A stretch of DNA of 7,018 bases, from positions 5,096 to 12,113 of the forward strand of contig JAPOSJ010000113.1 of assembly GCA_026709745.1 (NCBI GenBank), read 5' to 3'. Position numbers and translations under genes: made by a program. The stretch's first letter is position 1; every line of letters starts with the position of its first letter. The notes beneath the pieces are model-generated. The model did no database searches. It was not told the DNA's origin and worked only from the letters and a program-made list of their open reading frames with translations. This DNA comes from Candidatus Dadabacteria bacterium (GTDB lineage: Bacteria > Desulfobacterota_D > UBA1144 > Nemesobacterales > Nemesobacteraceae). Shown here piece after piece: positions 1 through 6,600 of this stretch.

Positions 1-24
1 CTGATGTATTCTCATTTTAGGCAT
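1..24 (-). CDS. infB: Translation initiation factor IF-2, N-terminal fragment (cut by window edge)
   Basis: Only the first eight codons are visible. They read MPKMRIHQ from an ATG at 24-22, with a second in-frame ATG at 15-13. IF-2 proteins commonly begin with a short basic stretch of the type M-x-K-[IV]-R-[IV]-H/Y-E-L-A-K, and this matches it. The position, 21 bases after the nusA stop and on the same strand, is where infB lies in the conserved rimP-nusA-infB operon. A GGAA at 30-27 is a weak ribosome binding site and suits the inner ATG better. IF-2 is the GTPase that places initiator tRNA on the ribosome. The call rests mainly on synteny, because eight residues cannot prove homology. Confidence 0.6.
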
Positions 25-33
25 ATTTCCGGA

Positions 34-65
34 AAGCCCTATCCGCTAAGAAGGGCTTGTTTTTT
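34..65 (+). terminator. Intrinsic terminator-like hairpin, plus-strand orientation, over the nusA 3' end
   Basis: A perfect 7-bp stem pairs 34-40 (AAGCCCT) with 52-58 (AGGGCTT) around an 11-base loop, and six T residues follow at 60-65 on the plus strand. Read on the minus strand, the direction of nusA-infB, the same stem is followed by only three T residues. It therefore looks like a terminator against antisense transcription rather than one that separates nusA from infB. The nusA stop codon (48-46) lies in the loop. It could also be a weak bidirectional hairpin or a chance structure. Confidence 0.45.
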
Positions 66-1425
66 CCTGACCGTCCTTTTGCAAAACCTCTACATCCGCG
101 TCAGGCGGAGGTGATGTCTGACCCTCTTCTGCTGTTGAAGTCTCGTCGGTCCCGCTCTCAACAGGTATCTCCTCAAGTTTTTCCATAAGTGCCATGCGGG
201 CCGCTTTCTGGAGCGTGGAAACCTCCTCTTCATTCAGGCTTCCAACCTTCATAAGTACATCCGGTTCGCAAAAAGCTATGTGCTCAAGAGAGTAAAACCC
301 GTCATTGTAAAGCAGACTTGCCGTAACCTCACTTACAGACGGCAGACTTGTAAGGAGGGAAAGCACTTCCTGCTGTTCCTGTTTAACCCTTGATTCGGTC
401 TTTATATCTATTTTCCACTCGGTAAGCTGGGACGCCAGCCTTACATTCTGTCCTTTCCTTCCTATTGCCAGGGAAAGTTGATCATCGTCAACTATAACAT
501 CCATCGAACGACTGTTCTCATCAATGACAACCTTGTTCACTACAGCGGGGGAAAGAGCATTGCATACATAGCGCGCGGAATCTTCTGACCACGGAACTAT
601 ATCCACCTTCTCACCCCTAAGCTCCTGGATTATGCTCTGCACCCTTGAACCCCTCATTCCCACGCAGGCACCGACCGCGTCCACATCAGAATCATTTGAT
701 GTCACTGCTATTTTGGTTCTTCCGCCAGGGTCTCTTGAAATAGCTTTTATCTGCACTATCTTTTCTGTGATTTCAGGAACTTCTGATTCAAAAAGCTTCA
801 TAACAAAACTTGTGTGAGCCCTTGAGAGGATAAGCCTAGGTTCACCCCGAGGTGACTCCCTTATGTCAAGAAGGACAGCGCGTATCCTTTCCTTCATTTT
901 GTAGTATTCTCTTGGAACCTGCTGGTCAGGTGGCAGGACAGCTTCAGCCCTTCCCAAGTCAACTATTATGTGCCTTCTGTCAACCCTTCTAACTATGCCG
1001 CCGATTATGGTTCCCTTCCTTCCTATAAACTCCTCGTATATAACTTTGCCCTCGGCCTCCTTGAGCTTCTGAAGTACTTTCTGCTTGGCGTTATGAATGG
1101 CGATTCTCGTGTATTCGGGACTTATCTTAACGCCTATTATGTCACCAAGTTCGGTTTCGGGATCCAGTTCGGATGCTTCATCAAGGGAAATCTCGACTTC
1201 TGAATCGTTTACGGTCTGCACAACTTCCTTGTATTCAAAAAGCTCTACTTCTCCCTCTTCAGGATTATAGGAAACTTCAAGTTCTTTGTCCTGATTCTTT
1301 GACTTGAGAAGTTTCTCGGCGGCGGACAGCACAGCTTCTTCAACCGCACTTATTATGCGTTCCCTCTCAATGCCCTTATCCTTCCCTACGGAATCTATAA
1401 CCCTTGTCAGTTCCGTCGTAATCAC
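46..1425 (-). CDS. nusA: Transcription termination/antitermination factor NusA
   Basis: This 459-residue protein (E. coli NusA has 495) binds RNA polymerase in the cytoplasm and modulates pausing, termination and antitermination. The order of parts is canonical. The polymerase-binding N-terminal domain spans about 1-128, and the S1 RNA-binding domain about 134-200. KH1 covers about 201-280, with its GMRG loop at 256-259 and ELRGEKVDIVPW after it. KH2 covers about 281-345, with GRKG at 322-325 in LAIGRKGQNVRLASQLTEW. A helical region at about 350-412 resembles a single C-terminal repeat, and a low-complexity acidic/Pro/Ser tail runs from 416 to 459. The start is GTG, preceded by AGGAG at 1437-1433 with seven bases of spacing. 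It overlaps the rimP stop as GTGA, so translation is probably coupled to rimP. No key motif is missing. Confidence 0.97.
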   Translation of the reverse strand: MITTELTRVIDSVGKDKGIERERIISAVEEAVLSAAEKLLKSKNQDKELEVSYNPEEGEVELFEYKEVVQTVNDSEVEISLDEASELDPETELGDIIGVKISPEYTRIAIHNAKQKVLQKLKEAEGKVIYEEFIGRKGTIIGGIVRRVDRRHIIVDLGRAEAVLPPDQQVPREYYKMKERIRAVLLDIRESPRGEPRLILSRAHTSFVMKLFESEVPEITEKIVQIKAISRDPGGRTKIAVTSNDSDVDAVGACVGMRGSRVQSIIQELRGEKVDIVPWSEDSARYVCNALSPAVVNKVVIDENSRSMDVIVDDDQLSLAIGRKGQNVRLASQLTEWKIDIKTESRVKQEQQEVLSLLTSLPSVSEVTASLLYNDGFYSLEHIAFCEPDVLMKVGSLNEEEVSTLQKAARMALMEKLEEIPVESGTDETSTAEEGQTSPPPDADVEVLQKDGQEKTSPS

Positions 1426-1910
1426 TTTATCGCTCCTTTCCCGAAATCAATCTCCAAGTTTGCCCTGCTGACAGAAGCCAGAGGCACGCTGTAGGAACGG
1501 CCGTCAACTTCCATCAGGATCATCTCTCCCTCCATTCCGAGAAGAGTCCCGGAAAAAATCTTTCTGTCCTCAACCGGGTCGGTGGTCTTTATCTTAACCT
1601 TTCTTCCCTTGAATCTTTCGTAGTCGCTGTGCCTCTTAAGAGGTCTCCTGAGTCCGGGAGAAGAAACCTCAAGAGTGTAGGAATGCTGCGGCATTATATC
1701 GTAGGCATCCAGAACCACGCTGAGTTCCCTGCTCACGTTTGCACAGTCATCAACTGTAATTCCACCCTCCTTGTCAAGAAATATCCTCAGAATCCTGCCT
1801 CCTCTCTCGCGCATATACTTTATATCCACAAGTTCACAGGAGTTCTCCTCAACTATCGGGTGAAGAACCTCGCAAATGGCTTTCTCAAGCTTTCTTTCAG
1901 CGTTTTCCAA
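1422..1910 (-). CDS. rimP: Ribosome maturation factor RimP
   Basis: This 162-residue protein matches the usual RimP length and assists late maturation of the 30S ribosomal subunit. The N-terminal alpha/beta domain (about 1-80) contains ELVDIKYMRERGGRILRIFLD and the ITVDDCANVSRELS segment. The family signature LEVSSPGLRRPLK follows at about residues 80-92. The C-terminal half (about 93-162) forms the small SH3-like beta domain, including FKGRKVKIKT and FSGTLLG. The start codon is TTG (1910-1908), chosen because GGAG at 1921-1918 sits seven bases upstream and no ATG fits the conserved N-terminus. Its stop overlaps the nusA GTG by four bases. The gene is first in rimP-nusA-infB, and the leader just upstream carries a terminator hairpin that may attenuate the operon. 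Confidence 0.95.
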   Translation of the reverse strand: MENAERKLEKAICEVLHPIVEENSCELVDIKYMRERGGRILRIFLDKEGGITVDDCANVSRELSVVLDAYDIMPQHSYTLEVSSPGLRRPLKRHSDYERFKGRKVKIKTTDPVEDRKIFSGTLLGMEGEMILMEVDGRSYSVPLASVSRANLEIDFGKGAIK

Positions 1911-1942
1911 AAAAATTCTCCGTATCTCTCAAACCCTTGAAC

Positions 1943-1971
1943 AAAAAAGAGCGGGCAAAAACCCACTCTTT
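1943..1971 (-). terminator. Intrinsic terminator between uvrB and rimP (minus-strand orientation)
   Basis: On the minus strand a 10-bp stem with one G-U pair forms between 71-62 and 55-46 of the 1900s block (AAAGAGTGGG with CCCGCTCTTT), with a six-base loop. It runs into a stretch of T from 1948 to 1943. This is a textbook rho-independent terminator for leftward transcripts. It lies about 95 bases after the uvrB stop and only about 33 bases before the rimP start. It could be the uvrB terminator, a leader attenuator of the rimP-nusA operon, or both. On the plus strand the equivalent stem has a C-A mismatch and no long T run. Confidence 0.8.
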
Positions 1972-1986
1972 CCAACAGCGGTTTAC

Positions 1987-2014
1987 ATTCTACATAAAAC
2001 AAAAAAATCAGCAA
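1987..2014 (-). promoter_or_regulatory. Possible sigma-70-type promoter for rimP-nusA-infB
   Basis: On the minus strand TTGCTG (2014-2009) and TAGAAT (1992-1987, five of six to TATAAT) are separated by 16 T-rich bases. Initiation would fall near 1980, just before the terminator hairpin at 1971-1943, so the hairpin would lie in the 5' leader of rimP. The -35 element is poor (three of six), and this is a by-eye match only. Confidence 0.35.
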
Positions 2015-2063
2015 GAAAATACACGCCTGCGTAGTAATTATCGACGTCCTGCAGGTCCACCTG

Positions 2064-4076
2064 TCAAATGACCCCTTCTGCGTATTTGATCTCCAGGTCC
2101 TGAAGTTTTCTTATCCTGTTTCTGAATTCTGCAGCTTTTTCAAATTCAAGCTTTTTCGCCGCAGACTTCATCTCCCTTGAAAGCTTTGCTATGGTTTCCG
2201 GAATTTTATTCGGGGCAATATCAGGAAGCTCCTGTTCATCAGAAATTTTGAGGTAATCAGATTCGTATATGGAACCCAGCACATCTGTTATGCTTTTCTC
2301 AATGCTTCTGGGAACTATGTTGTTGCGGTCGTTATACTCCATCTGGATATTTCTTCTCCTGCGGGTTTCATTCATTGCGGCACTCATGGATCCGGTTATC
2401 ACATCAGCGTAAAGTATAACCCTGCCCGAAACATTTCTTGCGGCACGGCCAAAAATCTGGATAAGCGACGTTTCGGAGCGAAGATAACCTTCTTTATCCG
2501 CATCAAGCACAGCGACAAGAGAAACCTCGGGAATATCAAGCCCCTCCCTTAGAAGATTTATTCCTACCAGAACATCAAACTTAGCAGCCCTCAGGTCCCT
2601 TATGATCCTTATCCTCTCAAGGGTATCGATCTCAGAATGCAGATACTCGACACGGAGACCAAACTCTCTGTAATAGTCCGAGAGATCTTCTGCCATTTTC
2701 TTCGTAAGAGTAGTGACAAGGGCCCTGTGACCGGAGGCGGCCACTTTTTTAAGCTCATCAAACAGATCATCGACCTGATTGTGGGCCGAGCGGATTTCAA
2801 CCAGAGGATCTGCAAGACCCGTAGGCCTTATTATCTGCTCAACAACCCTGTCTCGTGCCCGCTCCACCTCGTAAGGTCCCGGTGTAGCAGAAACATATAT
2901 AACTTGGCCGATCTTAGCCCCGAACTCTTCAAAGTTAAGCGGACGGTTATCAAACGCGGAAGGGAGCCGGAATCCGTTTTCAACCAGAGAAAGCTTCCTG
3001 CTTCTGTCACCCAGATACATGCCCCGAAGCTGAGGTATCATCTGGTGACTTTCATCAATGACGCAGAGGAAATCTTCAGGGAAATAATCAAGAAGAGTGT
3101 AAGGGGCCTGCCCAGGACTACGCCCGGAAATGTACCTTGAGTAATTTTCTATGCCAGGGCAAAATCCCATCGTATCGAGCAGTTCAAGATCAAACCTGGT
3201 CCTTTCCTCAAGGCGCGAAGCCTCAAGTTCCATGCCTCGGCCCCTGAGTTCTGAAAGCCTCCCTTCAAGCTCAACACCTATTCCCTCCACCGCTTTCTCC
3301 AGAATGCTCTTGGGAGCCACGTAATGAGAGCCCGGGAAAATGGAAACTTCCCGGATCTCCCCGGCGGCCTTCCCGGTTAGAGGATCTATAGCACGTATCG
3401 TCTCTATTGAGTCTCCGAAAAACTCGACTCTGAGCGCTGTCGATTCTTCATGCGAAGGAAACACGTCCACTACATCTCCCCTGACCCTGTAGGTACCCCT
3501 TTCAAGTTCGTCAATCTTTCTTTCGTAACGTACCTCCTCAAGCCTGAGGGCAAAATCATCTCTTGAAAGCTCCATTCCCACTTCGATTTCGGTAAGCATG
3601 CCGTAGTAAACCTTGGGGGCACCTATTCCGTAGATAGCCGAAACACTTGAGACGACTATCACGTCTCTGCATCTGAAAAGAGCCTTGGTGGCGGCGTGGC
3701 GCATTCGGTCTATGTATTCGTTTATCGATGCGTCTTTTTCTATGTACGTATCGGTCTCGGGAATATAGGCCTCGGGCTGGTAGTAGTCGTAGTAGCTCAC
3801 AAAATAGTGGACTTCGTTGTCTGGGAAAAAATCGTGCAGTTCGGCGTATATCTGTGCAGCCAGGGTCTTGTTGTGAACAAGTATCAATGCTGGACGCTCT
3901 ACCTCACGGATAACCTGGGCTATAGTAAAGGTCTTGCCGCTTCCTGTAACTCCAAGGAGAACCTGATCCTTGTACCCCATATTTAGTCCTTTACACAATG
4001 CGGAAATCGCCCGGGGCTGATCTCCCTTGGGTTCAAAGGGGCTTTTGAGATTGAATAGAGATTTCTCAGAATCCAT
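2064..4076 (-). CDS. uvrB: UvrABC excinuclease subunit B (UvrB)
   Basis: UvrB is the ATP-dependent damage-verifying helicase of nucleotide excision repair. UvrA loads it and UvrC is recruited to it. Counting from the ATG at 4076 gives 670 residues, close to E. coli UvrB (673). Visible parts are FNLKSPFEPKGDQP (Q motif region, about 8-21), Walker A GVTGSGKT (42-49) and the damage-probing beta-hairpin YYDYYQPEAYIP (95-106). Walker B with IDESHQ (about 340-345), SATPG (396-400), LLREGLDIPEVSLV (508-521), the arginine-finger motif QIFGRAARN (540-548) and a C-terminal UVR coiled coil for UvrC (about 631-666) follow. The frame stays open to a TTG at 4118 with ATGs at 4112 and 4109. None has a good Shine-Dalgarno, so family length decided the start. 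The gene diverges from cobA-hemD and precedes rimP on the same strand. Confidence 0.97.
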   Translation of the reverse strand: MDSEKSLFNLKSPFEPKGDQPRAISALCKGLNMGYKDQVLLGVTGSGKTFTIAQVIREVERPALILVHNKTLAAQIYAELHDFFPDNEVHYFVSYYDYYQPEAYIPETDTYIEKDASINEYIDRMRHAATKALFRCRDVIVVSSVSAIYGIGAPKVYYGMLTEIEVGMELSRDDFALRLEEVRYERKIDELERGTYRVRGDVVDVFPSHEESTALRVEFFGDSIETIRAIDPLTGKAAGEIREVSIFPGSHYVAPKSILEKAVEGIGVELEGRLSELRGRGMELEASRLEERTRFDLELLDTMGFCPGIENYSRYISGRSPGQAPYTLLDYFPEDFLCVIDESHQMIPQLRGMYLGDRSRKLSLVENGFRLPSAFDNRPLNFEEFGAKIGQVIYVSATPGPYEVERARDRVVEQIIRPTGLADPLVEIRSAHNQVDDLFDELKKVAASGHRALVTTLTKKMAEDLSDYYREFGLRVEYLHSEIDTLERIRIIRDLRAAKFDVLVGINLLREGLDIPEVSLVAVLDADKEGYLRSETSLIQIFGRAARNVSGRVILYADVITGSMSAAMNETRRRRNIQMEYNDRNNIVPRSIEKSITDVLGSIYESDYLKISDEQELPDIAPNKIPETIAKLSREMKSAAKKLEFEKAAEFRNRIRKLQDLEIKYAEGVI

Positions 4077-4176
4077 TTCAGTGACTATTTTAACCACCCG
4101 TACGCTCATCATAAACAAACAATGCTCAACTGCAGTGGCAGAAACAGTCTTTCCGTGATTTTACAGGAGCGAACTG

Positions 4177-4305
4177 ATGAGAAATAATATAGTTTTGCAG
4201 AAGAGCAAAGGCGGCGGTGCAACACCGTTTTTTGCTTCTGGCTTAACGTACAAAGAGACGGACAGATTTCTACGGGGTCTCCCCCGCCAATCCACGGTTC
4301 CATGA
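4177..4305 (+). CDS. Small 42-residue ORF, possible leader peptide upstream of cobA-hemD
   Basis: I do not recognise this protein. It begins MRNNIVLQKSKGGGATPFF and ends RGLPRQSTVP, is basic, and has no membrane segment or signal peptide. Three things support translation. A strong AGGAG lies at 4165-4169, seven bases before the ATG. Its TGA overlaps the cobA-hemD ATG as ATGA. And cobA-hemD has no Shine-Dalgarno of its own, so coupling would explain how the larger gene is started. The ORF also spans a terminator-like hairpin at 4213-4232, so ribosome passage could affect transcription read-through. It may be a regulatory leader peptide without a function of its own, or a chance ORF. No stall-like run of one amino acid codon is visible. 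Confidence 0.45.
   Translation: MRNNIVLQKSKGGGATPFFASGLTYKETDRFLRGLPRQSTVP
4213..4232 (+). terminator. Terminator-like hairpin inside the cobA-hemD leader
   Basis: On the plus strand CGGTG and CACCG form a perfect 5-bp G+C-rich stem around a CAA loop. An additional G-U pair extends it, and six T residues follow immediately. This is the layout of an intrinsic terminator, and it lies about 70 bases before the cobA-hemD start, inside the 42-codon ORF. There is no upstream plus-strand gene for it to terminate, so it more likely acts as an attenuator or on a short leader RNA. The stem is short, so strength is uncertain. Confidence 0.5.
4273..4286 (+). promoter_or_regulatory. Small G+C hairpin just upstream of the cobA-hemD start
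   Basis: CGGGG (4273-4277) and CCCCG (4282-4286) can pair around a TCTC tetraloop, ending 15 bases before the ATG. It occupies the region where a ribosome binding site would normally be. Together with the missing Shine-Dalgarno this fits a start that depends on coupled translation of the upstream small ORF. No independent evidence of function is visible. Confidence 0.3.
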
Positions 4306-5792
4306 GCGAAAAAAAAGGCAGAGTTTATCTGATTGGTGCAGGTCCCGGCGATGCGGGGCTCCTTACCCTAAAGGGGAAAGAACTGCTCGGGGAAGCCCAG
4401 GTGGTAATCTATGATTCTCTGGTAAATCCGCAGATTCTTAAGTTCTGCCGCCCCGATGCGGAACTTCTCTTCGCAGGCAAGACAATGGGACGGGCCCATA
4501 TATCCCAGGAAAAGATAAACGAGCTTCTTATAAGCAAGGCAAAAGAGGGTAAGACAGTGGCAAGACTAAAAGGGGGCGATCCTTTTGTTTTCGGAAGAGG
4601 TGGAGAGGAAGCCGAGGCAATAGTTAAAAACGGCATCGATATAGAGATTGTCCCGGGAGTAAGTTCCCTTACCGCAGTGCCGGCTTACGGTGGAATTCCC
4701 ATTACTCACAGACAATATAATTCTTCTTTCGCAGTCTTTACCGGACATCAGGGAGATGATTCTGACTACGATCCGGCTCAGACAGAAACACTGGTATTCC
4801 TCATGGGACTGAGCAACATCGAGATCATAATGAAAAAACTGCTTGAGAGCGGAAAGGAACCATCCACTCCTGTTGCAGTAATATCCTGCGGCACGCTGCC
4901 CGAACAGGCATCCGTCGTGGGAACCATTTCCGATATAGCGGAAAGAACCAGAATGCTTGACGTGCAGACCCCGGCCACCATAGTGGTTGGAGAAGTCGCC
5001 GCGCTGGCAGAATCTATAGGTTGGTATGAAAAAAAGCCTCTTTTCGGAAAAACCATAATGGTAACACGAGAAAAGGAGGCTTCATCCGAGTTCGCAGAAC
5101 TTCTTGCCTCCTGCGGGGCAAAGACCATTGAATTCCCTACAATCCGGATAAAGCCCATAAGGGATACGAAAGAACAAGAACTTTCGGTGCGAAACCTTGG
5201 AGACTACGACTTTGTGGTGTTCACAAGTGTAAACGGAGTCAGCAACTATTTTGAGGTGCTGGCCTCTCATGGAAAGGACTCGCGCGATCTAAAAGGGAAA
5301 AAGATAATAGCCATAGGAGAGAAAACGTCTGAAGAACTGCTAAAGTACAATCTCGTGCCGGATTACATGCCTGAGGTTTATACGGCCGAAGGAATAATTT
5401 CGCTTGTAGAGAAATTGAACCTTGATGGCAGGAAAATACTTATCCCCAGGGCGCTTGTGGCAAGAGAACTTCTCCCTGAAACGCTACGGGCGATGGGAGC
5501 GACGGTGGAAGTGCTCTGCGTTTATGAAACTCTTGTTCCAGACTACACAAAGGAAGAACTTGATCTAGTGAAAATGAGCCTCTCAGATGGGGAGATAGAC
5601 CTTGTGACATTCACAAGCTCCTCGACCGTAACGAATTTCTTCTCGCTTCTCGGGAAAGAAACAGAACTTTTCGCCAGAACCGTGTTTGCATGCATAGGAC
5701 CCGTAACGGCCGCGACACTGCTTGATCATGGTTTTACCCCGGCTGTAACAGCTGACATTCATCCGCCCCGAGGCCTTAAGGAAAAACTCTGA
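4302..5792 (+). CDS. cobA-hemD: Fused uroporphyrinogen-III C-methyltransferase / uroporphyrinogen-III synthase (CobA-HemD)
   Basis: This 496-residue protein joins two consecutive steps of tetrapyrrole synthesis. Residues about 6-243 are a SUMT-type methyltransferase that uses S-adenosylmethionine to convert uroporphyrinogen III to precorrin-2. Its hallmarks are VYLIGAGPGDAGLLTLKG (8-25), VARLKGGDPFVFGRGGEEA (86-104), VPGVSSLTAVPAYGGIPITH (117-136) and TPATIVVGEV (223-232). Residues about 248-496 are uroporphyrinogen-III synthase, which closes and inverts ring D of hydroxymethylbilane. Its marks are GKTIMVTR (249-256), VVFTSVNGV (305-313), VTFTSSSTVTNFF (435-447) and ACIGPVTAATL (463-473). The linker is short. 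No CysG-type dehydrogenase/chelatase domain is present, so later siroheme steps must be elsewhere. The start is the ATG of an ATGA overlap with a 42-codon ORF. rsmE follows after 35 bases, probably co-transcribed. Confidence 0.95.
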   Translation: MSEKKGRVYLIGAGPGDAGLLTLKGKELLGEAQVVIYDSLVNPQILKFCRPDAELLFAGKTMGRAHISQEKINELLISKAKEGKTVARLKGGDPFVFGRGGEEAEAIVKNGIDIEIVPGVSSLTAVPAYGGIPITHRQYNSSFAVFTGHQGDDSDYDPAQTETLVFLMGLSNIEIIMKKLLESGKEPSTPVAVISCGTLPEQASVVGTISDIAERTRMLDVQTPATIVVGEVAALAESIGWYEKKPLFGKTIMVTREKEASSEFAELLASCGAKTIEFPTIRIKPIRDTKEQELSVRNLGDYDFVVFTSVNGVSNYFEVLASHGKDSRDLKGKKIIAIGEKTSEELLKYNLVPDYMPEVYTAEGIISLVEKLNLDGRKILIPRALVARELLPETLRAMGATVEVLCVYETLVPDYTKEELDLVKMSLSDGEIDLVTFTSSSTVTNFFSLLGKETELFARTVFACIGPVTAATLLDHGFTPAVTADIHPPRGLKEKL

Positions 5793-5827
5793 AACTTTTA
5801 TTTTCCGAAGAAGGTAGGGGTTTTTGA

Positions 5828-6562
5828 ATGCCAAGATTTCCGATCAGGAAAAAATCATTCTCAGAAAATGACAAGATCCTTCGCGGAACAATATCGGAAA
5901 GCGACTACACGCATATAACGAAAGTGCTGAGACTCGGGGACGGGGACCAGATAACCGTTTTTGACACTGAATCCACAGAGTACGAGGGCAGAATAACGGA
6001 TCTCTCTCCCGGAACCATAGTTATCCAGGTTCACGATACCTACTTGTTGAAAACAGAATCTGGACTGGAACTGAATCTCTTCCAGGCAATTCTCAAGGGA
6101 AACAAGATGGACGGGATAATAAGTCAGGCGACGCAGCTCGGTGTATCTGGAATTTTTCCGGTAGTTTCCGAGAGGACTCAGGTAAGGTCAACTGCCAAGG
6201 TGGACAGATGGAATAAAATAGCCTTGGAATCGACAAAGCAGTGTGGAAGAGTGACTCCACCGGTGGTTTCAGAACCGGTTGATTTCAGGAATTCCTTTGG
6301 AATTAAGAAGCAAAGCGGGATTAAGGTAATACTCTATGAAAACCAGAGTGAACTGCTCAGGGATTACATGGATTCTGTTTTAAGACCAGTAAACAGCGTA
6401 AATGTATATGTCGGCCCCGAGGGAAGCTTTTCAGAACAGGAAATCTTCTTCGCTGAGAAAAACGGCTATGTATCACTCGGGCTTGGAAAAAGGGTACTGA
6501 GAGCCGAAACGGCCTCAACAGCAAGCCTTGCACTTTTTCAGTCGCACTTTGGAGATATGTAG
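5828..6562 (+). CDS. rsmE: 16S rRNA (uracil1498-N3)-methyltransferase RsmE
   Basis: This 244-residue protein matches the RsmE family length. RsmE uses S-adenosylmethionine to methylate N3 of U1498 in the 30S subunit. The N-terminal PUA-like domain (about 1-75) includes HITKVLRLGDGD (29-40). The SPOUT/trefoil-knot methyltransferase domain follows, with QAILKGNKMDGIISQATQLG (86-105), SERTQVR (114-120), RWNKIALESTKQCGR (127-141), the cofactor loop VGPEGSFSEQE (195-205) and LGKRVLRAETAS (219-230). The start is ATG with GGGG of an AGGTAGGGG stretch seven bases upstream (5817-5820). It sits 35 bases after cobA-hemD with no terminator between, so one transcript is likely. The minus-strand terminator of the putative tracrRNA ends about 12 bases beyond its stop and may also help end this transcript. 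Confidence 0.96.
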   Translation: MPRFPIRKKSFSENDKILRGTISESDYTHITKVLRLGDGDQITVFDTESTEYEGRITDLSPGTIVIQVHDTYLLKTESGLELNLFQAILKGNKMDGIISQATQLGVSGIFPVVSERTQVRSTAKVDRWNKIALESTKQCGRVTPPVVSEPVDFRNSFGIKKQSGIKVILYENQSELLRDYMDSVLRPVNSVNVYVGPEGSFSEQEIFFAEKNGYVSLGLGKRVLRAETASTASLALFQSHFGDM

Positions 6563-6574
6563 ACTGGCACAATG

Positions 6575-6600
6575 AAAAAGGCCCCCGAATGCGAGGGCCT
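6575..6600 (-). terminator. Intrinsic terminator of the putative tracrRNA
   Basis: On the minus strand AGGCCCTCG (6600-6592) pairs with CGGGGGCCT (6587-6579) through nine pairs, one of them G-U, around a CATT loop, followed by TTTTT. On the plus strand the G-U becomes a C-A mismatch and no T run follows, so the signal points leftward, towards rsmE. It may still weakly stop rsmE transcripts, since it lies 12-38 bases past that stop codon. Confidence 0.85.

Noticed and set aside
1972..2063. Possible tRNA gene upstream of rimP, as metY is in E. coli
   Set aside because: The gap is too A-rich, and no acceptor stem, T-loop GTTCRA box or cloverleaf spacing is present.
2041..2063. Palindromes CCTGCAGG and CAGGTCCACCTG just after uvrB
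   Set aside because: They are short and adjacent to each other, with no T run, and can be chance or minor structure. They do not make a terminator on either strand.
2637..3140. Long plus-strand open frame (167 residues) inside uvrB
   Set aside because: It is fully antisense to strongly conserved UvrB sequence, has no ribosome binding site and shows no motif, so it is a shadow of the real gene.
3696..3986. Plus-strand open frames antisense to the N-terminal part of uvrB
   Set aside because: They overlap the conserved Walker A and beta-hairpin coding region in another frame; composition is Val/Gly/Ser-rich without a recognisable fold.
4119..4301. Cobalamin riboswitch upstream of cobA-hemD or uvrB, prompted by a GCCACTG string on the minus strand and GGAGACC near 4280
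   Set aside because: The two strings are in the wrong order and spacing for the cobalamin riboswitch core, and both are on the strand leading to uvrB, not cobA-hemD. No other core elements were found.
4109..4303. Minus-strand 64-residue open frame upstream of uvrB
   Set aside because: It has no Shine-Dalgarno, no recognisable motif and lies opposite the better-supported plus-strand leader ORF. Its Cys/Leu/Ser-rich composition looks like non-coding sequence.
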